From Fidelibacterota bacterium (lineage in GTDB: Bacteria; Fidelibacterota; Fidelibacteria; Fidelibacterales; Fidelibacteraceae), in contig JAFGVT010000127.1 in assembly GCA_016937825.1 (NCBI GenBank), positions 1 through 11,493 on the forward strand: a stretch of 11,493 nt of DNA. Direction: 5' to 3'. This document shows, piece after piece, positions 6,091 to 11,493 of the stretch. Within the stretch, counting starts at the first letter, position 1. Every line of letters starts with the position of its first letter. The notes beneath the pieces are model-generated. The model saw only the letters and a list, made by a program, of their open reading frames with translations. It was not told where the DNA came from and searched no databases. The position numbers and the translations under genes were made by a program.

Positions 6091-7251
6091 ATGTTGAAAA
6101 AGATCAGTATCCTCGTCCTTGTTTGTGCATTAACCTTATGGGGGGCGCCCGCAGGCGACGTACAGCAAACCCTTGAGGGGCTGCAGCAGCAGGGATCGAT
6201 CTCCATGATACCGCCGCCCGGAGAGCTGGAAACCGAGATCGACCCCGATACCTACATTGTCGGTACGGGCGATCAGTTTATGGTGGAAAAACTGCAGGAT
6301 CGATCCGCGGTCACGATACCCGTATCGCCGACCGGCGAGATCGCGATCCCGGGAAGCGGCTCTGTCAAAGTCAGCGGCAAGACGCTGAACGAAGCCATTG
6401 CGCTGATCCGGGAAAAAGCCGGGCCGTATGCGTACGTTTCCTTATATGAAATCAAAAAGATCCGCATTCCCGTTTCCGGCGCCGTGCGCTCACCCGGCAT
6501 CTACACGATCAGTGCGGCAGGCCGTCTGAGCGACATGCTGCAAAAAGTCCCGCTCCGGTATCTCGGGAAAGACTTCGAGATCCACATCCGTTCGGACAAG
6601 GACACGAGCATCATTAATATTTATGATTTCTATCTGAAAGGGGATAAGGACAGCAATCCCTATCTGCATGCCGGCGAATCCGTTTATATTCCCTTCGCCG
6701 ATCCCGACAGGGAGTGCGTGGAAGTGTACGGACCCGTCATGGTGCGCTCTTTTGTGCCCTTTATCCAGGGCGAAAGTCTGGGCGATTTCTACCGCCGCAA
6801 GGTCATGATGAGCGATGTCATGAATTACGAGAAGATGGTGATCATCCGCGGACAAGAGCAGGTTGCCGTTTCGGTTTCGGAAATGGACGCCTTTGAACTC
6901 CGCGCCAAAGACAAGATCGAATTCATCGGTCTTGCCAAGATCATGGTTTCCGGACATGTCAACCGGCCGGGCACCTACGATTTTGTTCCGGGCCATACCG
7001 TGGTGGATTACATTTCCATGGCCGGCGGGGTCAATCAAAAAGGCAGCGATCAGAGCGCCTTGATCATCCGGGGTTCAAAGAAATACAAACATCCCGCGCA
7101 AATGGAAATCCAGCGCGGGGATATCATTCTCGTCAAACGCTCGGCTGAGGATATCTGGATCGGCGAAATTTCGATCTTATCCTTTGTTTCCATGCTGGCC
7201 ACGATCGCCTCGACCGTGATCACGGCGTTCATTGCCGCCGGCAGTTTATAA
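6091..7251 (+). CDS. Polysaccharide biosynthesis/export protein with SLBB domains (OPX, Wza-like)
   Basis: The 386-residue protein belongs to the outer-membrane polysaccharide export family that forms the periplasmic part of the glycan exit channel. Residues 1-21 are a signal peptide. Residues 54-120 form the Poly_export domain (YIVGTGDQF; PVSPTGEIAIPGSGSVKVSG). SLBB-type segments follow at about 126-200 (IPVSGAVRSPGIYTI), possibly 210-280 (VEVYGPVMVRSF), and 283-350 (IMVSGHVNRPGTYDFVPGHTVVDYISMAGGV). Residues 357-383 are strongly hydrophobic and may be the outer-membrane segment. The single early cysteine (C12) lies inside the hydrophobic core without a lipobox, so this is probably not a lipoprotein, unlike Wza. 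AGGAG ends only 3 bases before the ATG; a TTG one codon later would have better spacing, so the start is uncertain by one residue. It opens the glycan operon, 21 bases ahead of the Wzz-type gene. Confidence 0.92.
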   Translation: MLKKISILVLVCALTLWGAPAGDVQQTLEGLQQQGSISMIPPPGELETEIDPDTYIVGTGDQFMVEKLQDRSAVTIPVSPTGEIAIPGSGSVKVSGKTLNEAIALIREKAGPYAYVSLYEIKKIRIPVSGAVRSPGIYTISAAGRLSDMLQKVPLRYLGKDFEIHIRSDKDTSIINIYDFYLKGDKDSNPYLHAGESVYIPFADPDRECVEVYGPVMVRSFVPFIQGESLGDFYRRKVMMSDVMNYEKMVIIRGQEQVAVSVSEMDAFELRAKDKIEFIGLAKIMVSGHVNRPGTYDFVPGHTVVDYISMAGGVNQKGSDQSALIIRGSKKYKHPAQMEIQRGDIILVKRSAEDIWIGEISILSFVSMLATIASTVITAFIAAGSL

Positions 7252-7272
7252 CGTTAAGGAAAAGGGCAAACC

Positions 7273-8340
7273 ATGGCTCAAGATCTGACACTCCGCGATT
7301 ATTATCGAATTTTTAAGAAAAACAAATGGTTCATCGGTATTTTTACCTTTACCGTTTCCGTTCTGGCCATTGTGATCAGCCTGCTGCTGCCCAAATGGTA
7401 TGCCGGGACCGCCGTGATCCTGCGTCCCCAGTCCCAGGTGCTGGACATGTCCAGCTTTCAGATGAAGACCATGGGATTGCTGGGGTCCATGGACGGCGCG
7501 ACCAACCGCTATTTGTCCATCCTGAACAGCCGGGGCCTTAAAGAGCAAATCTGCCGGAAGTATGACCTGATGGAAGCCTATAAGGTCGAGTTCATGGACA
7601 AGGCCATCCTGAAATTTGAAGACAAATACAAGGTCGAGGTAGGCGATGAAGCACAGATCGTCATTACCGTTTTTGACCGGGATCAGGAACGTGTCGCGGC
7701 GATGACCAATGATATCGTCTCTCTGCTTGACAGCACGAATATCGCCCTGGCCACGCAATACGGAAGCCAGGAGCGGCTTTTTATCGAGCAGCAGTTGAAC
7801 AGCGTTCTGGACAGCCTGAATATTTTAGAGAACGAGCTCCGAAAGTTCATGGCAAAACATAACGTTCTGAGCGTCGAAGACCAGATCAGCACGCAGGTGC
7901 AATATGCCGCAGACCTGAAATATCAGATCATGATCAAGGAAATGGAACTGAAGATCATGGAACAGACACGGCAGAACGACCTGCTGGTCGAGTCCCAGAA
8001 AATTCAGATCGCGGAACTGAAAAACCAGTACCGGACCCTGTTCCTGCCGGATAATGAACTCTTCATCGATCTCCGGGTCGCGCCCGAGATCAGTATCTTC
8101 ATTAAAAAGATCGAACGGAAACTTCAGTATTTCAATGAGGTTCTGGTGTTCGTGGGTCCCCTGTACGAACAGGCCAAGATCACCGAGGCCAAGGAAGTCC
8201 CGACCTTTGAGGTGCTGGATCATGCGCAGCGTCCCGACCGAAAGGCCAAACCCAAACGGGCGGTGATCGTGATCGCGGCATTCATGTTTGCCCTGCTCAG
8301 CTCGGGGGTATATGTTCTTCTGAAGGAAACGCAGGAATAG
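7273..8340 (+). CDS. Wzz-type polysaccharide co-polymerase / chain-length determinant protein
   Basis: The 355-residue inner-membrane protein has the classic Wzz plan: a short cytoplasmic start (LRDYYRIFKKNKW), membrane helix about 19-39, a large periplasmic part, and a second helix at about 329-349. Just before the second helix is the proline-rich motif VLDHAQRPDRKAKPKRA (315-330). Residues about 165-255 are rich in heptad-like charged and hydrophobic residues (SLNILENELRKFM; KEMELKIMEQ) and should form the coiled coil that reaches toward the export channel. These proteins set glycan chain length with the Wzy polymerase and contact the OPX protein, which is encoded immediately upstream. There is no C-terminal ATPase/tyrosine-kinase domain, so any partner kinase lies elsewhere or is absent. 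AGGG at 7263-7266, 6 bases from the ATG, supports the start. This is the last GC-rich gene before the composition change. Confidence 0.92.
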   Translation: MAQDLTLRDYYRIFKKNKWFIGIFTFTVSVLAIVISLLLPKWYAGTAVILRPQSQVLDMSSFQMKTMGLLGSMDGATNRYLSILNSRGLKEQICRKYDLMEAYKVEFMDKAILKFEDKYKVEVGDEAQIVITVFDRDQERVAAMTNDIVSLLDSTNIALATQYGSQERLFIEQQLNSVLDSLNILENELRKFMAKHNVLSVEDQISTQVQYAADLKYQIMIKEMELKIMEQTRQNDLLVESQKIQIAELKNQYRTLFLPDNELFIDLRVAPEISIFIKKIERKLQYFNEVLVFVGPLYEQAKITEAKEVPTFEVLDHAQRPDRKAKPKRAVIVIAAFMFALLSSGVYVLLKETQE

Positions 8341-8350
8341 CATAAATTGT

Positions 8351-9748
8351 ATGTTAAATGAAAACAGACTTAGCACTGCACCCATCATTGCATTAATTGC
8401 CATAAATTTCATATATTTGATTCTGGTTATTCTTGATTTTATCGATGGGATCTTTGCCTTATGGATCTTTTTTATTTTTCTTTCGCTTCTGCCATTTATT
8501 ATTAAAGATAAAAGAAATACGATCGCCATTATTGTTTTTCTCATACCCCTGGAAATCACCAAGACACTCATTCCTTTTTTCCAAACCGTCGAGGTTACGG
8601 AAGGCGTATTTAACTCAGTCTTTGATCTTGCAAGACTGTTCATGCTCTATTCGTTCATCATCTGGTTTTTAAAGGATCTTCACTCATTCACACCGTTCAT
8701 CAAACATCGGATCTCCTATATTGTATTAGTATTTATCGGATATTACCTGTTATCGGCGCTGGCGTTCAGTCCGGACTTGTCTAAGGGTTTGACGGAAGCT
8801 TTTCGTTATGTCATCTATTTCCTGTTTTTTACTATGGTTATCCAATTTATTGACAAACCGGCAGATATTGCTGTTGTTTTTAAGGTCATGATCGTTATTG
8901 CCGTTATTCTGAGCCTGGAAGGCATTGCCGAATATGTATTTGATTACAAGCTGTGGATTGATAAGGGCAGACGCGCCTCAGCCACTTTTCTGGATCCGAA
9001 TATTTTCGCGCGTTTTCTCGATATCGTCATAATGACTTTGTTAATTCTCAGATTAAAGAAGATCTTCATAATTAAACCCCAATATATGGATATTTCAATC
9101 CTGCTCTGCGGTCTAGCCTTGCTGTTTACTGTTTCAAGACAGGGGTTGGCAATTCTATTTCTTACGCTGTTTGTCGTTGCCTTTTTCATGGAGAAGAAAA
9201 CCAGGAATATCCTTCTACTGACGCTTCTGATCCTGTTGCTGATCACGATCCCGATTGTGACTGAAATGATGACCGTTCGTCAGGACAGTCCCGAACTCTA
9301 TGATATCGGCGAACGTAAAGGACTGCTTCTCGGTGGCATTATGATGTTTTTGGGAAGCCCCGTTTTCGGTGTAGGTGCCGGCGGGTTTCAGGCGGCGATG
9401 ATCGCAAAATACCTCAATTTCCTCCCCTGGGGTATTGGAAGCTCAACCTTGTCCCACACCTATGTGATCACAATCCTGGCCGAACTTGGCATCGTTGGGT
9501 TCACGATTTTCTGTGTTTTTCTGCTTTTTCTTTATAAACAGTTTAGAATCAACTTCAGGACGGAAGATCATACCTTAAAAACGTATTCCTTAATCTTGCT
9601 TGCTGTGATCATTGTCATTTTTATCGGAGCGCAGGCGGAAGGTAAATTCTTTGAAGATCCGCTTTTATGGCTGTTTTTGGGAATGTGCATATCAATGGAA
9701 AAAATCATCAAACATGAAGTCATTACAAAAAATCCTGATCATAGCTGA
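8351..9748 (+). CDS. O-antigen polymerase/ligase-type polytopic membrane protein (Wzy/WaaL superfamily)
   Basis: The 465-residue protein is almost entirely hydrophobic, with about ten to twelve likely membrane helices. Family features include RRASATFLDPNIFARF (207-222, the usual glycine/threonine-DPN-A motif), SRQG (262-265) at the start of a helix, and a large periplasmic loop with GVGAGGF (340-346) followed by SHTYVITILAELGIVGF (368-384). These fit polymerases that join repeat units (Wzy), or ligases that pass glycan to lipid A-core or protein (WaaL/PglL). The two cannot be told apart reliably from sequence. Position right after a Wzz-type gene favours polymerase. It begins 10 bases after the preceding stop with no strong ribosome-binding site (AGGAA at 8333-8337 is 13 bases away), so translation may be coupled. 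Its DNA is markedly AT-rich compared with the genes upstream. Confidence 0.88.
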   Translation: MLNENRLSTAPIIALIAINFIYLILVILDFIDGIFALWIFFIFLSLLPFIIKDKRNTIAIIVFLIPLEITKTLIPFFQTVEVTEGVFNSVFDLARLFMLYSFIIWFLKDLHSFTPFIKHRISYIVLVFIGYYLLSALAFSPDLSKGLTEAFRYVIYFLFFTMVIQFIDKPADIAVVFKVMIVIAVILSLEGIAEYVFDYKLWIDKGRRASATFLDPNIFARFLDIVIMTLLILRLKKIFIIKPQYMDISILLCGLALLFTVSRQGLAILFLTLFVVAFFMEKKTRNILLLTLLILLLITIPIVTEMMTVRQDSPELYDIGERKGLLLGGIMMFLGSPVFGVGAGGFQAAMIAKYLNFLPWGIGSSTLSHTYVITILAELGIVGFTIFCVFLLFLYKQFRINFRTEDHTLKTYSLILLAVIIVIFIGAQAEGKFFEDPLLWLFLGMCISMEKIIKHEVITKNPDHS

Positions 9749-10820
9749 CGGATATCCGACAGCGAAGAACGTGTATACGGGTATTTTCGTAAAAGAGCAA
9801 GTCGAGGAATTAAAAAAACTTGATCATAAGATCAAATACGATGTTTACTATAATCCGTTTTTTCGGATTTTTAAGAATGCACAGACGAAACGATCCTTTT
9901 TTTGGAGAACTATCCAATGGGGTCTGCAGATGATTTGCTTTGTTCCTTATTTGTTTAGGCAGTATGACCTTGTTCATGCACATCGCTTTTTTCTGCCTGT
10001 TATTAATGGGGCGCTTTACAAGTTCTTCAGAAAAAAACCACTGATCGCCACATCTCACGGCATCAGGCAAATTGAAAAACGATTCGACAAAAAGTGGGTA
10101 AAAAAGCTTTTTAACTATTGTGATCTGGTCCTGGCGGTCAATCGCGATATGAAGGAAAATTTTTTGACATATTTCAATCTCCCGGAAGATAAAGTAAAAA
10201 CAAGAAGTTGCGGTGTGGATTTCTCCGCTTTTAATGCCTTTGAAGCGACCCGTTCTGACGAAGAATATCAAAAGGATCAAATTATTCTCGGATTTGTCGG
10301 AGGAATAACCGAGGTGAAACGCCCGTTTCTATTTATTAAATGTATCGAAGCACTCTATCAAAAACACCCCGTTAAAGGCGTTATGATAGGAAACGGTGAC
10401 CTGATGAATGAGATCAAAGAATATATCAATGCAAAAAAACTGCCGATAGATGTCATTGAATCCTTACCGTATATAAAACTCATTCCCTATTTTTATCGCT
10501 TTGATTTATTTATTTTTCCCAGTTGTATAGAACCCTTTGGCCTCGTTGGAGTTGAGTCCCTGTATGCCAAAACACCGGTTATTGCTTCTTCGGTAGGCGG
10601 TAAAAAGGATTATATCCAAGACAATGTGAACGGTCTTTTCTTCCAAAAAGACAATCTTAATGATCTTGTTCAAAAAACGGAACGACTCATAATTGACAAG
10701 GAATTTCGGATCAGGCTCAAAGAGCAAACGGCAGAAAGCGTTAAGCATTATTCAAACAAAGAAGTCGTGAAAGAAATTTATGAATATTACGACCAACTAT
10801 TCAGGGATAACAATCAATGA
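9714..10820 (+). CDS. GT4-family glycosyltransferase (GT-B fold)
   Basis: The 368-residue cytoplasmic or membrane-associated enzyme probably adds one sugar from a nucleotide donor to the lipid-linked repeat unit. The N-terminal half (ILIIADGYPTAKNVYTGIFVKEQ, split as 7-20 and 21-29) has the acceptor-side opening typical of GT4, and DLVHAHRF (85-92) follows. The donor side has GFVGGITEVKRP (193-204) and the EX7E signature EPFGLVGVE with E273 and E281. VGGKKDYIQDNVNGLF (294-309) matches the usual end of the donor site. Start choice: the ATG at 9714 begins right at the first beta strand. An upstream in-frame ATG at 9612 would add 34 residues that are just the other frame of the preceding gene. 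The chosen start overlaps the polymerase gene by 35 bases, suggesting translational coupling. Retaining mechanism is usual for GT4; the sugar is unknown. Confidence 0.92.
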   Translation: MKSLQKILIIADGYPTAKNVYTGIFVKEQVEELKKLDHKIKYDVYYNPFFRIFKNAQTKRSFFWRTIQWGLQMICFVPYLFRQYDLVHAHRFFLPVINGALYKFFRKKPLIATSHGIRQIEKRFDKKWVKKLFNYCDLVLAVNRDMKENFLTYFNLPEDKVKTRSCGVDFSAFNAFEATRSDEEYQKDQIILGFVGGITEVKRPFLFIKCIEALYQKHPVKGVMIGNGDLMNEIKEYINAKKLPIDVIESLPYIKLIPYFYRFDLFIFPSCIEPFGLVGVESLYAKTPVIASSVGGKKDYIQDNVNGLFFQKDNLNDLVQKTERLIIDKEFRIRLKEQTAESVKHYSNKEVVKEIYEYYDQLFRDNNQ

Positions 10821-11493
10821 ATCTGAAACGCCTGTATTTTTCAGTGTATGATTTAGCGGGAAACAGAGATGCTTCTCAGGCAAATCGTTTATTGGAGCAA
10901 TCACAATATTGGAGCAGAAACAGGATTCAGGATCATCAGTTAAAAAAGCTGAAAGATCTGATTGAACATGCGGCAAAAAACATACCGTATTATCAAAAAA
11001 TCATTAAAAAAGTACCTGAACCGACATGGAATTTCCGGGATATGATGGCATATCTGCAGGACATCCCGATCTTAAAAAAATCGGATGTTCAGGAATCCTT
11101 TGAAGAACTGATCGATCCGGGGGCTGACAGAAATAAACTGGTCTATCAGCGGAGCGGTGGAACAACCGGACGCCCGACCCAATTTTATCATGACAGAGAG
11201 AAGCTTGATTTTACTCGTGTCGCATTACAAAGAAATTTCGACTGGGCCGGCTATACGATGAGGAAGAGATGCCTGAAACTTGCCAGCGGGCAGTATGAGG
11301 TGACGATCAACAAAGGCATGAAAGGCAAGTTCAAGAACCTGCTCTTCAACCGTTTTTTCTTTGAAGGCGCCTTTCTGACCAACGAACGGTGGGCCGATCA
11401 AGTCGTGCAGATCATCCGGCAAAAGAAGATCAAAGTTCTGTGGGGTTATGCCTCCATTCTATACATGCTGGCGAAAGAATTGGAACACGGGCA
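10817..11493 (+). CDS. PaaK/CapK-like adenylate-forming protein, 3' end cut by the window
   Basis: An open frame starts at the ATG at 10817, overlaps the glycosyltransferase stop by 4 bases (ATGA) and runs uninterrupted to the window end, giving 225 codons. The N-terminal part (QYWSRNRIQDHQ; LKDLIEHAAKNIPYY) and RSGGTTGRPTQFY (112-124) match the phenylacetate-CoA ligase/CapK family, where the serine/threonine/glycine-rich loop binds ATP phosphates. LWGYASILYMLAKEL (208-222) is another family hallmark. Members in capsule and O-antigen clusters are common, but their substrate is not established; activation or transfer of an acyl group for glycan decoration is the usual suggestion. Composition rises toward the end of the visible part (about 37% GC in 10921-10980, 47% in 11221-11280). 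The full family length is usually about 430-460 residues, so roughly half is missing. Confidence 0.87.
   Translation, partial: MNLKRLYFSVYDLAGNRDASQANRLLEQSQYWSRNRIQDHQLKKLKDLIEHAAKNIPYYQKIIKKVPEPTWNFRDMMAYLQDIPILKKSDVQESFEELIDPGADRNKLVYQRSGGTTGRPTQFYHDREKLDFTRVALQRNFDWAGYTMRKRCLKLASGQYEVTINKGMKGKFKNLLFNRFFFEGAFLTNERWADQVVQIIRQKKIKVLWGYASILYMLAKELEHG

Noticed and set aside
7825..8643. 272-codon minus-strand frame spanning the Wzz and polymerase genes
   Set aside because: It crosses two well-supported genes on the other strand and shows no family features.
9612..9713. Upstream in-frame start that would lengthen the glycosyltransferase by 34 residues
   Set aside because: The added residues are an alternative frame of the polymerase gene and precede the usual first beta strand of GT4 enzymes, so the ATG at 9714 fits better.

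Overview
The window reads as a chromosomal segment from a Gram-negative bacterium of the Fibrobacteres-Chlorobi-Bacteroidetes (FCB) supergroup, perhaps an uncultured lineage such as KSB1, Calditrichota or Marinimicrobia. This placement is an inference. It rests on a large secreted protein ending in a FlgD/Por-type C-terminal domain with the NYPNPFNP signature, on an outer-membrane polysaccharide export gene, and on GC-rich coding sequence. No rRNA or other phylogenetic marker is present.

Layout: (1) Bases 1-1502 hold a minus-strand M28-type zinc peptidase gene. It is bracketed on both sides by degenerate 7-base repeats that share the unit TACTGCC. (2) Bases 1503-3128, minus strand, encode a concentrative (CNT) nucleoside transporter whose substrate and sodium residues look intact, with about 100 extra hydrophobic residues near its N-terminus. 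(3) A 64-base divergent intergenic region carries overlapping candidate -10 elements and a perfect 10-base palindrome. (4) Bases 3193-5994, plus strand, encode a 933-residue modular secreted protein: a propeller-like region, a divergent NlpC/P60-type cysteine hydrolase, an FnIII-like domain, a ThuA/GATase-like domain and a FlgD/T9SS-like tail. (5) Bases 6091-11493, plus strand, are the start of an exopolysaccharide or O-antigen cluster: an SLBB export protein, a Wzz-type chain-length/co-polymerase protein, an O-antigen polymerase/ligase-type membrane protein, a GT4 glycosyltransferase, and a PaaK/CapK-like adenylate-forming protein cut off by the window end.

The polysaccharide genes are tightly packed: gaps of 21 and 10 bases, then overlaps of 35 and 4 bases. 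They look like one operon for Wzy-type polymerisation and export of a surface glycan. Base composition drops sharply at about 8341, from the GC-rich export genes to the AT-rich polymerase and glycosyltransferase genes. This is typical of a variable glycan-specific cassette behind a conserved export module. The secreted hydrolase gene and the export gene appear to share a promoter/leader layout (TATAYT, 8 nt, AACTAAAAAT, 18 nt, ATG), which hints at common control.

I saw no tRNA, rRNA, CRISPR array, insertion sequence or phage gene, and no clear sign of a wholly new biological system. The items most worth following up are the modular hydrolase, the shared promoter layout, the 7-base repeats and the enlarged CNT transporter.
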